DNA of 64,000 nt from Phytoseiulus persimilis (taxonomy: Eukaryota > Arthropoda > Arachnida > Mesostigmata > Phytoseiidae), in NCBI GenBank assembly GCA_037576195.1, contig CM075102.1, forward strand, positions 4,154,001 through 4,218,000. Reading direction: 5' to 3'. Under the pieces are notes generated by a model. The model was given only the letters and a program-made list of their open reading frames with translations, ran no database searches and was not told where the DNA came from. This document shows positions 29,885 to 39,460 of the stretch, one piece after another; position 1 is the stretch's first letter, and every line of letters begins with the position of its first letter. Made by a program: the position numbers and the translations under genes.

Positions 29885-30435
29885 AACGTGCAAACTCTGC
29901 AAAAAGAAAAAGCACCTAGCAAAAGTGTGCAGGAAGGCAAACAACCCCGACTCAAATTGCTCGAGGCCACGCAGACTCAGGGTAAACCAAGTGAGAGCAA
30001 CGGTAAACCAGTCAACAATCAACCTCATCCACACAACTGTAACCATCAAAGGACTACCAGTAAAGATGACAATCGATACGGGAGCTGAGGTCACCCTGAT
30101 CAACCGGAGAACCTGGAAACAACTTGGGAGCCCGAGGTTGAGCCCGTCCCCGTGCAGATTGACGGCGGCGAATGGACTAGCATTGAAATCCTACGGCGTG
30201 TTGCGATGCGAAGTCAACCTGAAGGACGAAACCTTTCAAGGAAGCTGCCATGTCACAGACAACTGTTCGATCATGGGCCTGGATTGGAGCACGAAAGAAA
30301 GGAAAGGGTTCATCTTGAATCCTAACCTATGGACACAACCGATTCTGCGAGTCAACGAGCAACAGCCTCCAAACAAAGCTACAACAAAGATGCTCGAAAC
30401 CCTGAAGCGCAAGTTCCCCATGGTTACAAGCAAGT
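29823..30435 (+). pseudogene. Ty3/Gypsy protease with zinc knuckle
   Basis: Contains CKLCKKKKHLAKVCRKAN, then the retropepsin active site MTIDTGAEVTLINRRTW, and IMGLDWSTKERKGF before a spacer ending TLKRKFPMV. At about 30435 the sequence jumps straight into the middle of the RT palm, so the N-terminal RT half (fingers and first aspartate) is deleted. Confidence 0.88.
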
Positions 30436-30441
30436 CAACAC

Positions 30442-31575
30442 TTGCTAACCATCAACACCCCGAAGGGCCTGTTCAAGATGGAGAGACTACCGTTCGGAGT
30501 CAAAACAGCACCAAGCATTTTTCAACGACTGATGGATACGATCGTGCAAGACCTGCCAGGTGCGACAGCTCACCTAGACGACATCATCGTCACAAGCAAA
30601 GACGAGGAAGAGCACGAGAAAAGGCTGCTCAAACTGTTCCAACGACTCACCGAATTCGGGCTCAACGTTCGACTCGACAAGAGCACACTCATGGAGCCCG
30701 AGATCACGTACCTGGGGTTCATCATCAACAAGGAAGAAAGAAAACCAGGCCCTGAGAAGACGGAGGCCATCGCAAACATGCAAGCCCCTTCGAACATCAC
30801 TCAGCTGAGAGCATTCCTGGGGATGATTAACTTCTACAACAACTTCGTCCCGGACATCGCAAACCTACGGGAACCTCTCAACAAACTCCTGAAGAAGAAC
30901 GCATCGTTCAACTGGGATGCCCAGTGCGAACAAGCCTTCAAGGAAGCAAAGGAGATCCTTCAGTCAAACCTGCTACTCACGCATTTCGACCCGAACCTCC
31001 CAATGGTGATATCAGCAGACGCCTCGGGATATGACCTGGGTTGCGTGATTCCCCACGAGTTCCCGAACGGCACCCGCAAGGCAATCCAACACGCGGCAAG
31101 ATCGCTGACGGAAGCAGAGAAAAAGTACGCCCAAATAGAGAAAATGGCGCTCGCTCTCGTCTTCGCGGTCTGTGAATTTCACAAATACATTTACGGCCGG
31201 AAGTTCATCCTGAACACCGATCACAAGCCGCTGGTCACAATCTTCAAGCCCGGAGGAGGCATTTCGGCTCACACGGCTAACCGTCTACAGCGTTGGGCGC
31301 TGATCCTAATAAACTACGACTTCGAAATTCGTTACGTCAACACAAAAGACTTCGGAGAGGCCGCCGCGCTCAGTCGCTTACTCGACGAGCGACGGGCGAA
31401 CACTGGAGAGGAAGACACTGTCATCGCATGCGCCGAAACTGAAATCAAGGAAGATCTCGAAGGAAGCATCAAAGAGATGCCGATCACAGCCGAAGTGGTC
31501 AAGAGCGAAACAGAAAAGTGCCCTACTGCAAACAGCGATGAAATACACTTTCTCGGGCCAATGGCCAAAGATTGA
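30442..31575 (+). pseudogene. Ty3/Gypsy reverse transcriptase (C-terminal half) and RNase H
   Basis: Begins inside the RT at LTINTPKGLFKMERLPFGVK (the TTG at 30442 is not a genuine start). The active site reads AHLDDIIVTS, followed by the thumb (LRAFLGMINFYNNFVPDIAN) and RNase H blocks (ISADASGYDLGCVI, QIEKMALALVFAV, ILNTDHKPLVTIF). The usual D-A-L-S-R motif reads AAALSRL. The frame stays open to 31575, just before the SINE. Missing the first third of RT, it cannot copy nucleic acid. Confidence 0.9.
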
Positions 31576-31670
31576 CCGCCAAAACGAACTATTCAGCCTA
31601 GCTTCGAGGAAGGACAACTTCAGCATCGTGAACGACTGTTCAATCCATGACTCCAGGGTGGTCGTCCCTG

Positions 31671-31942
31671 ACGGCTCGTTGGCCGTGTGACATAAACCAA
31701 CGCCTTGGGTGCCACGCTAAGCTAGCAATCGCGGGTTCGATCCCCGGCCGGGACAATAAATTTCTCATATGGTAAAAAGAGGGTTCAATTTATATCAGAA
31801 TTAAATCTGAACCATCTTAAGACCCAAGAACACCGCCCGCAATGGGACTTGCGAGGCGATAGGGAGTGTCACTGAAGCAATACCGAAAGGTGATCCCGGG
31901 ACACTTCTGAGGGCTGGCTGAGAGGTTCAGCCGGAAAACAGA
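31671..31942 (+). mobile_element. tRNA-derived SINE, copy 2, inside the Ty3 pol
   Basis: Same family as 9748-10031, opposite orientation. The A box is degraded by one base (TGGCCGTGTGA); the B box GGTTCGATCCC is intact. Flanking duplication GTGGTCGTCCCTG (31658-31670) and ATGGTCGTTCCTG (31945-31957), 11 of 13 matching. The host frame reads RVVVP on both sides, showing the SINE duplicated the pol target. Confidence 0.9.
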
Positions 31943-31944
31943 GG

Positions 31945-32930
31945 ATGGTCGTTCCTGCTCCATTGAAGAAGAGCATACTGAGAACTCTTCATGAAGGACA
32001 CCCTGGAATGACGGAGATGAAAAATCTCGCCCGACAATACGTCTTCTGGCCGGGCATGGACGAAGACATCGAGAAAACAGTCCGCAGTTGTGACCAATGC
32101 CAACGTGCGGGGAAATCATCCCGTAGAGCGCGTTTGGAGCCAAGACCGATGTTCAAGGGCGGTGGAAACGAGTCCACATGGACTATGCGGGTCCAATCGA
32201 CGGATTTCACTATCTGGTTGTCGTCGACTCGTTCTCGAAATGGCCAGAAGTCCTGCGAACAAAGAAATTCGCAGCGGAAGCCACCATCGAGTTACTGGAG
32301 GAGCTGTTCACAAGACACGGCTACCCGGAAGAGCTCGTGTCAGACAACGGTGTACAGTTCAACGGAACACCAACAAAAGATTTCTGCAAGCAGAAAGGCA
32401 TCAAGAAAATTTTCACGGCACCTTACTGCCCCATGTCAAACGGACATGCAGAGCGCTTCGTCGACACTTTCAAACGTTCCTTGAGAAAAATGAAGGGAGA
32501 GAGGGGGAGCACGGTTCACAAAATCCGAGTTTTCCTGAGAACCTATCGGAATACTCCAAACCGTGCAGTCGAAGAGAAGTGCCCAGCCGAACTCTTCCTC
32601 GGGCGCCGGCTCCGCTCTCATTTGGACCTGCTCCGCCCGTCCACGGCGGTGAACTCCGTGAACCGTGAGAACACCCCGACATAATCTTAGTCGAGAAAAA
32701 TGAAGAACGACTACGACAGGCACCACGGCGTTGCAAGGAAAACGTTCGATCGAGACGACATGGTGTACGCTACCGAACATCGGAACAACAAAACGTTCTG
32801 GGTGCCAGGAACCGTGAAGAAGCGAACCGGCAACGTCAACTACGAAGTCGAGATCGACCGAAAAATAGAAAGAGAGCATGCGAATCAGATGAGGCCCCGG
32901 TTCGGCGGTCAGACTCCTAAATTGGACTGA
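31945..32930 (+). pseudogene. Ty3/Gypsy integrase
   Basis: The HHCC zinc domain (LHEGHPGMTEMKNLARQYVF ... CDQCQ) is in the frame 31945-32160. The core continues after a one-base shift in 32178-32684 with LVVVDSFSKWPEV, ELVSDNGVQFNGTPT and MSNGHAERFVDTFKRSLRK, keeping the D-D-E triad. A further frame change leads to 32700-32930 with the C-terminal DNA-binding part (WVPGTVKKRTGNVNYEVEI, HANQMRPRFGG). Two frameshifts make it inactive. Confidence 0.9.
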
Positions 32931-33301
32931 GAGGACCCCGTTGAACAGCTTGTACTCCAGCTACCACACTTTAGAAGACTTCGGGAGCCAACAAGGATCA
33001 AGCCAACGGAAACAGCAAGGGCCGATCCCCCATCTCCACCCAACGGGTTCCCGAAACACAGCTCCCAAAGATCGTCGAACGACTCGAGAGCAAAGTGTCA
33101 GCTAACGCTCGCCAAGTGGGACGCGCCGTCGCCGAGGCCATCCGAACCATCCGAGAGACCCGACATTCCATGGGACCAACTCTGAGCGAACAAACTACTC
33201 CGGCGAAAGACTCCGAGCCGAGCCGAGTATCGAATTGTCCAAAGGGGAGCAGAGCAGGATGACGTCAAGTCGACGACTGCACCGAGCAATCTTCCACGCT
33301 G

Positions 33302-33880
33302 TTGCCGACCGAGGAGCCGGGCCCCTTGAACGTGACGCTTGGTCTCATGGACATTGAGACCGCTTCGATGAAACGAGACGCGAACAACTCAATGTTGAAC
33401 ATTCCCGATCCAAAACGGGATAAAGAAAACACCATTTCGCTCGAAGAGACCAACCCAACGGCGGCGGATGAGGCGACAGCCGCGCTGGACATCCGCGGAA
33501 TCGAAGAGATCCCAAGTCAACCCAAGACAAGGTCAACACGACGTTTCAGGCCCCCCGATCCGGTTACCCTTGAGTTGGCTAGCCGACCGCTCGTCCGGGG
33601 CCAAACGAAGAGGAAATCAGCCTCTCCGGTAGAGAGGGGCAAGCACGCTCCGCGGCGCCAATTAAAACCTAGGTTACCCGAGAGGAAGGTCCGAACCGCA
33701 CCAGAGCAACCCTACGACGATGTTGATGCCGTCGTGTCAGGAAACTATTGGCATTGTGATGTTCCTGAACATCCTCACCGCAATCGGATGGCTGGTTTTC
33801 AACCGACCGGACTCAAAACCCCTAAGGGCGTGATCCCTCAAGTTCGTCGCCAGGGTGGCCGGGTAGGAACCCGGCCATAG
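33302..33880 (+). pseudogene. Ty3/Gypsy pol C-terminal tail
   Basis: Open frame rich in Arg, Pro and Glu with RSTRRFRPPDPVTLEL, a type of tail often found after the integrase of arthropod Gypsy elements. It ends shortly before the polypurine tract and 3' LTR. No enzymatic motif. Confidence 0.6.
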
Positions 33881-33895
33881 AAAAAGATGGGGGTG

Positions 33896-34111
33896 TGTTG
33901 TGCCGGCCGTCTCTGGGGGCTGGCCCATAGACCACAACGAGCCCTCTCCCGGCTGTCTCTCTCGGGAGATCTGGTGTTAGATGGAAGGAAAATGAGTGTT
34001 GTCCATGAGTACTAGATCCGACTAGACTCTTTATTCTTCTAACTCCGTGTATAGATTAGGCTAGATTGCAGGAACACAGAGGTTTTGTGCTAGTCCCATT
34101 ACAACGATACA
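33896..34111 (+). repeat. 3' LTR of the Ty3/Gypsy element
   Basis: 216 bases, TGTTGTGCCGG...CGATACA. It lacks about five bases present in the 5' LTR after GGAAAAT. Confidence 0.92.
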
Positions 34112-34574
34112 GCGCCTTCATGAAGCTACTTTTGCTCCATATCGTATCATACGTTCCGTTTTCCAGGCTGTAACTAGTTGAATACTGAGTCGGTACTCTC
34201 TTTCTCCAAATGGTGTTTCCGGATATGACGCATACGGGCGGGAATCCATCGATTATCTTACTTTCGATTCTCACCCGTTTCGAGACCGAAATTGAATGAG
34301 AATGTAACTTTAGAGCGGAACTAAGGCATGTGATGAATATGATGATTTTACGAATTTCATCCTCATGTTTTGAGGCCCCAGGGCAGTATCGGGAGAAGTC
34401 CCATATGCCTCTGTGTTATTCCCGACGCACCCCACATGCCCATCTCTGTATTATCAAATTCGGCGTGGGACAGTTTGTGCACACTCTTTTTTAGTCCTGG
34501 GCATTCCTTCTGATTACGCACACGTGATATCAACTCCGAATGCTGTTCATGTCAAAGATAAGTTAATTCCAATT
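34112..34574. other. AT-richer spacer, nothing recognised
   Basis: No motif-bearing frame and no repeat seen between the 3' LTR and the palindrome cluster. Confidence 0.4.
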
Positions 34575-35731
34575 TAGACATCATTTTCCGGAAGATGATA
34601 AATCGATTTCCGGACTGGCCAGTCCGATAAATCATTCTTCTTGGTCTGATGGTCCGGGAAGTGATTTCCAGTAAGGAGAGACCCTGCTGAGGGACTCCAC
34701 GCCGCTTCAGCCCTGATTCTGCTGATCCGAACATCCTCCATCCAATCTGAGCATACCTCTCCAAACCTGGAGGGATGATTCCGGGACCAATCTCACCATA
34801 CTCCTCCAAACCTGGAGGCTGGTTCCAAGATCGACCTGACCATAGTTCTCGGATTCTGAGGAGGCGATTGCGGAGTCCATCTGACCATAACAACATTGAC
34901 CAATCAACAAGAAGGAAATATGGTTTCAGGAATGATGCTGACCCAATAAAGAGAGAGAAAAGTGTCTCGATGCCAGGGACCGCAGTGCAACCGCGCCAGA
35001 TAGGCTTGCTCGGCGACTTCGGCCATCAGATTAACGCCTGGAGAACTGGTTCCGCGTTGAGCTTGTACACGAAATCCATTTCCGGTCATCCATCGACCAC
35101 AAAATGAATTAGGCAAGACACGGAGGACCCGCCCAAGCCGCATGAAGCTTGTGTTGAGGCGAATGGTTTCAAAAGTTCGTCTGCGTCGTGCAATGATATA
35201 TTCGAACTGACTCCGCTGAACTTTTGGACCAGTGGACATGGCAAACACACGTTTCCGATCGGTCCCAGAATCACCCCTCCAGACTTGGAAAGTATGGTCA
35301 GATTGGCCCTGGAATCAGCCCTCTGGAAAATCACTTTCCGGACCATCGGACCAGGACAAATGATTTATCGGACTGACTGGTCCGAATAATGATCGGTCTG
35401 GTTATCTATCGGAGGAGTCAGTCCGATAAATCATCGGTCTGTGGCGGATGATTTTCCGGACTTGGCAGAACGACCCGATCCGATCGGCAGTGCGGTGCTA
35501 AATGTTTCAGTGGAGGATGTTCGGATCAGCAGAATCAGGGCTGAAGCGGTGTGGAATCCCTCAGCAGGGTCTCTCCTCACGGGAAATCACTTTCCGGACC
35601 ATCAGACCAAGAAGAATGATTTATCGGACTGGCCAGTCCGGAAATAGATTTATCGGACCAGGTGGTCCGAAAATTCAGATTCCGGACCGGTCGGTCCGCC
35701 GCGGGTTCCGGACTCCGGAAAATGATGTCTA
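34575..35731. repeat. Cluster of short palindromes with inverted outer blocks
   Basis: The outer ends are inverted copies: TAGACATCATTTTCCGGA at 34575-34592 and its reverse complement at 35714-35731. An inverted pair of about 160 bases follows inward on each side (CATTCTTCTTGGTCTGATGG, CTTCAGCCCTGATTCTGCTG, GATCCGAACATCCTCCA). The right side has an extra 70 bases with more palindromes. Perfect or near-perfect palindromes include GGACTGGCCAGTCC (both sides), TCGGACCAGGTGGTCCGA, GGACCGGTCGGTCC and TTCCGGACTCCGGAA, spaced by ATAAATCATT-like strings. A third, direct copy of one block lies at 35327-35390. Inner units CCTCCAAACCTGGAGG recur about every 45 bases. No protein is supported. Confidence 0.8.
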
Positions 35732-36711
35732 TTCCAATTCCTTGATCAAAATGCTCGGCAATCCTGGTTGTACGAGCGGACTCCAAAGTTTGTATTGGAG
35801 CAATGCAGAAGTTGTTAATCCGGAAACCTGCACACGCGCAGCAGGGGAAAACTCAGATCTTTCCCTCAGACACATTATTCGACTCCCTTGCTCCAGAGCA
35901 GACAGGGCTCCTCCGATCACGCCTCTTAGATCGAAGTGCTCTCTCGATCAGACAGCGCCCATGGGCGGGCACAGGCATCGAGACGAGCTAGCCGGCACAT
36001 CGCTGCCAGTTATATCCGCCTTTGTGCTCCCCAATCGGTCCGATCATCTTGCAGAGCTACACACACACCCAGCAATGTACGGCAGGCCGAACCCGGGTGT
36101 TTTTTCCGAAGAAGTTCGAAAAAATCCGTACTAAGCGAAAACATGACGCCGTTCCACGGCCGTTGTTTGGTCGCGGACGCTATGACGACGAGCTCGTGCT
36201 GCTATTTCCAATCTCATCCTTTCCTTGATGGTAAGAATGCCGTGAGCCGTTCTACCCTGATCCTAGGAGGTTCGCCGCTCGAGGTTCCACGTTTCTTCCC
36301 CGCAGCCATCATCATACATCCTGCAATCCCAGTAGGTTTCGCAAATAACCACATTTTCAAATGATCGCGGGTACGGTTAGCCGATAAGCGCAACCTCATA
36401 ACCGCGGTTACAACCGCAAATCATTCAGAGAGTAATCTTTAGCATGGCTGGGATCTACTGCAATGAGATTTTTAGCGACAACGTCGGCAACCAGATGATT
36501 CTATGGACATAGAACCGTCAACTCAGCTCCTAGAGGCCCCACCTCATATCTTTAGCATAAATGAAGCCCCCGAGGAATTCACGTCAAGAGAGCATCAGCT
36601 TGTGAGAGTTACTGGACAATACATGTACACAACGCCTGCGGCACATGGTGGAGAGACTAGTTCTCTGTGACACTATTTCTCGCTCCACAAGAGACCGTTC
36701 TGGAATGCTTC
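35732..36711. other. Unassigned region
   Basis: Several overlapping frames without recognisable motifs. No repeat or splice-bounded exon was seen. Confidence 0.35.
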
Positions 36712-36930
36712 TCACAAGAAGAATCTGTCATCGAGGGTTCTCGCTTTCATCCTCGCACGGTTTTCCCCCAACAAGGATCGAGCCGGACTGAAGTCTCTTT
36801 CAATCTGTATGGAGGTCGGCGGGATACCCGATGAAGTGTTCAGGCATCGGTCGAGAAGACGGCCATGACCGCCTCCGGCTTCATGAAGTCCGAACTCACG
36901 TCTCAAGTTCAGTATTTCGTCGATCGCGGC
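36712..36930 (-). pseudogene. hAT transposase C-terminal dimerisation fragment
   Basis: The minus strand encodes EILNLRREFGLHEAGGGHGR and then GIPPTSIQIERDFSPARSLL followed by RARMKARTLDDRFFL, the classic hAT dimerisation block (PTS..(E/A)ERxFS...R..L...t.d...fL). It belongs to a different hAT lineage from the element at 26.6-28.3 kb. Only this tail remains. Confidence 0.8.
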
Positions 36931-37089
36931 TCCTGCAGTCGCAGAGGATCCGGGATGCTTGTAAATGGAATCCCATGGGATGTTTTTCTGGAAGTGGACA
37001 ATTCTCAATCGCGGGAGACATACTGCTTGACGTGACTCGCATCGGCTCACTCAACTCACCGAGATTCGCGGAACGGAGCCGGGCTTTGG

Positions 37090-37480
37090 CGGGGCGACGG
37101 GCTTGCCTACCAAAGTACGCCGGGGTCGCATGGCTGAAGCCCCACGGAGGACTTCTTGGGATGGCCGTTGAGGACGACACCGTCACTCATCAAGCCGAGG
37201 ATCGAGGCAGTGCCAAACAACTGCGACACGGGGGTCTCGCCAGAGAAGGACAAGTTCCACTTCGATGCTCGGCCGGGAGTCGGGGGGAAGGAACTACAAC
37301 GGAGGGAGCTCCGTTCTCTTCAAGGACTCCCGCAATGCCGACCGATCGAAGTGGACGGCCGGTGTCAGCCTGTACCGCATCGGCAAGGTTATGTATCGAG
37401 TCGGAGTTGAAGGTGCACAATGGATTCGTCATGCGAACCAACCCAAGCCGCGAGAAAGCGTCGGTCCTGACTCCTGAGAC
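37090..37480 (+). pseudogene. Ty3/Gypsy integrase C-terminal fragment (plus strand)
   Basis: The frame 37265-37477 reads VLFKDSRNADRSKWTAG, then VSLYRIGKVMYRVGVEGAQW and IRHANQPKPRE, the C-terminal integrase module with its terminal H-x-x-Q. Preceding sequence (AVPNNCDTGVSPEKDKFHFD) is plausibly the linker from the same protein. Orientation is opposite to the neighbouring pol fragment, so it comes from another copy. Confidence 0.7.
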
Positions 37481-37485
37481 ACCGA

Positions 37486-39460
37486 CTATTGAGAATGGAA
37501 AGTCATCAGTGTATGAGGATTGCGATTCACTTCTCTCCATGTTCTCGGCGAGCGGACTGTCGGACCGCGACAGAGAGATGGTGAGTTGGGCTGCGGATGC
37601 GAGAAGACCAATCGTACCTCCTCCGTCATGCCCGAACAGGGAGACGCCCTAAGTATGACGATACAACAGGGTGAATGACGGTCTGCGACCCCGTCGACTC
37701 GAATCCGACGACGACTGATTGCAAGCTGACACGGAGGAAAGTCAGCTCGGCGGAGGTGTCGGGGCCGGATACCATATAAATGAGCATTCTCGGTATAAAG
37801 AGCGTTGGGACTGGATAAGGAAAGCAACCGCTCCGCTTCTATGAACTCCGAAAAGCTGTCAACGACGACCACAAACGCTTTGTCGGCGGCCATGGGCTAA
37901 AATATACTTTTACAAAAAACCGAAGATGTTCGCAGACAGCGAGGACAGTCCTTCGCATATCTCTCCATGTCCGAAGTCTTGAGCTAGATGATTTTCAAGT
38001 GTGAGATATGGCTTCCGAAACCACCACTCGTTCGCCATATAGCGCTGTTCCGCCTGAGCTACAGAGAGAGTCTCCGCGAGTAGTGCGACGCAAAGCGGCA
38101 TCTTCCTTGTCACTCGAAGACACAACAGTCTGACAAAAGCCGACGTACTTGACAGAGGACCGGCTTTTCCCTGGTTCCCTCGACCACGAGATTCTCGCCC
38201 TGCTTCGACTGGAGCTCGTTGATAATCAGATCTTGGAGACTCGATTTAGAATGACTGCGCCTCAATCTCTTCCAAATCGGGATCTCCAGCGCCAGCCTCC
38301 TTTGGCGGATCAACCGTGATAAAGTATTCGCGGCTCCGGAATCTTCCGTCCTGACGTATTCTATTTCGGAATCAAACCCCACAAGACGAAGATCCCAACG
38401 CTGCAACCGGGCGGCCGTCCGTTCCGACTAGTCTTCCATGCTCGATGGATTGGAATAGACAACGAGCGGCTGATGATCTTTTCACAAAATGAAACGATGA
38501 CCCCAAATGAATCTCTTGAGACGTTCGACCGCGGTTACGAACGCTAGAGCTTCTTTTTCAATTTGAAGGTTGTTTTGCTGTGCCTCGGTCGAGTACTTGG
38601 CCATGCTGAACACCGGTTCCACATTATCGTCAGGATATCGTCGAAAAATAACCCCTCCGAATCCAGTCTGACTTGCGTCTGCTCCAGCTATGAGCGCTTG
38701 GCGAGGATGCTGATGTGCCAGAAGGAGCGGACCGGCGAATTAACCTTCATCTCTGAGGAGCACCTTTCATGCTCCTCTGTCCTCACGATCATCTGGTTCT
38801 TGGCGAGCAGTTTCTCTCTCTCTCTCGCTCTGCTCGTTTTCAAAGTGTGCAAGTGATCGGCAAACTTGCCGTAATAGTTCACCAGGCCAAGCAGAGATCG
38901 CACCCCTTCCTTTGTCGTGGGAGCGGCAAGCGAAGTCCCCTGTTTGACACAATGGAGCTCACATTCGTGAGTTGCACTTTCCCAAAAGTGGAATCGAATC
39001 CCACTTCTGGAGTCTGTCCAGAACGGCCATGAGGGGGCGATAATGGGCGGATGAGTCCGAATACACCAGAACCCCTTCCGAGCCAGCCAACGTCAGCTTA
39101 ATGTCTTTCTAGGCTGGGGCGGCCTTCAGGCCAAACACCAACCTCTCATAGCGGTACAGAACCCGACGAATCGCGATAGTGGTGTAAGCTCCCTTCAGCA
39201 TCAGCTAGATCGAGCCGCGAAAATCATCCGCTGCCGGAAAACTTCAATATGTTCTCCTCCGTGTTCGGAAACGGGTGAATCAAGACCTCTGAAGCAGCGT
39301 TGAGGCCCGTAGGATGGTCTGCACACAGGAGCCATGAGGCTCCTCGACGATTCGAGTAGCCCACTCCGACTGATCCACCTCCGATCAATCTTACCGATTC
39401 GCAGCCGCCTACGCTCTCATGCAAATAGAGCTTCGTCTCTTGGGCTGGGTCCAGCAACTC
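37486..39460 (-). pseudogene. Ty3/Gypsy pol (RT, RNase H, integrase start), heavily decayed
   Basis: From 39460 downward on the minus strand: YSNRRGASWLLCADHPTGLN and EVLIHPFPNTEENILKFSGS (RT fingers), FSRLDLADAEG, YERLVFGLKAAPA, a damaged active site (GVLVYSDSSAHYRPL), thumb RSLLGLVNYYGKFADHL, RNase H (AGADASQTGFGGVIF, EKEALAFVTAVERLKRFIWG) and RLQRWDLRLVGFDSEIEYVR with NTLSRLI. After a weak zinc-domain region comes AFVVVVDSFSEFIEAERL at about 37860, the first integrase block. Stops and frame changes are frequent. The RT active site has Y-S-D-S where active enzymes have Y-x-D-D. Confidence 0.82.
38812..38828. repeat. Short CT microsatellite inside the decayed RT
   Basis: TTTCTCTCTCTCTCTCGCTC. 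On the minus strand it has replaced part of the RT thumb with an Arg-Glu-rich string (SRAREREK), an example of repeat expansion in a dead gene. Confidence 0.7.

Larger units (their letters stand above)
28723..34111 (+). mobile_element. Ty3/Gypsy LTR retrotransposon with both LTRs
   Basis: LTRs at 28723-28943 and 33896-34111 both start TGTTG and end ACGATACA; they differ at roughly one base in ten, so the insertion is not recent. A primer-binding-like GTGGCGACGAGGA follows the 5' LTR and a purine tract (AGAAAAAGATGGGGGTG) precedes the 3' LTR. Inside are gag, zinc knuckle, protease, a truncated RT, RNase H, integrase and a proline-rich tail, with a SINE between RNase H and integrase. The immediate flanks (CATGC and GCGCC) do not match, so no target duplication is preserved. 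Confidence 0.93.

Noticed and set aside
34552-34896. Minus-strand 114-codon frame, with a similar plus-strand frame at 35502-36134
   Set aside because: The two proteins look alike only because the DNA is an inverted repeat; the frames read through palindromes and are not conserved coding sequence.
34904-35248. Minus-strand frame faintly resembling an RT palm (MAEVAEQAYLARLHCGPWHR)
   Set aside because: The resemblance is to a few residues only and it lies inside the palindrome cluster; not enough to call a retroelement.
36831-37652. 273-codon plus-strand frame
   Set aside because: It runs antisense over the hAT tail and out of frame over the Ty3 integrase fragment, so it is a shadow of transposon remains.
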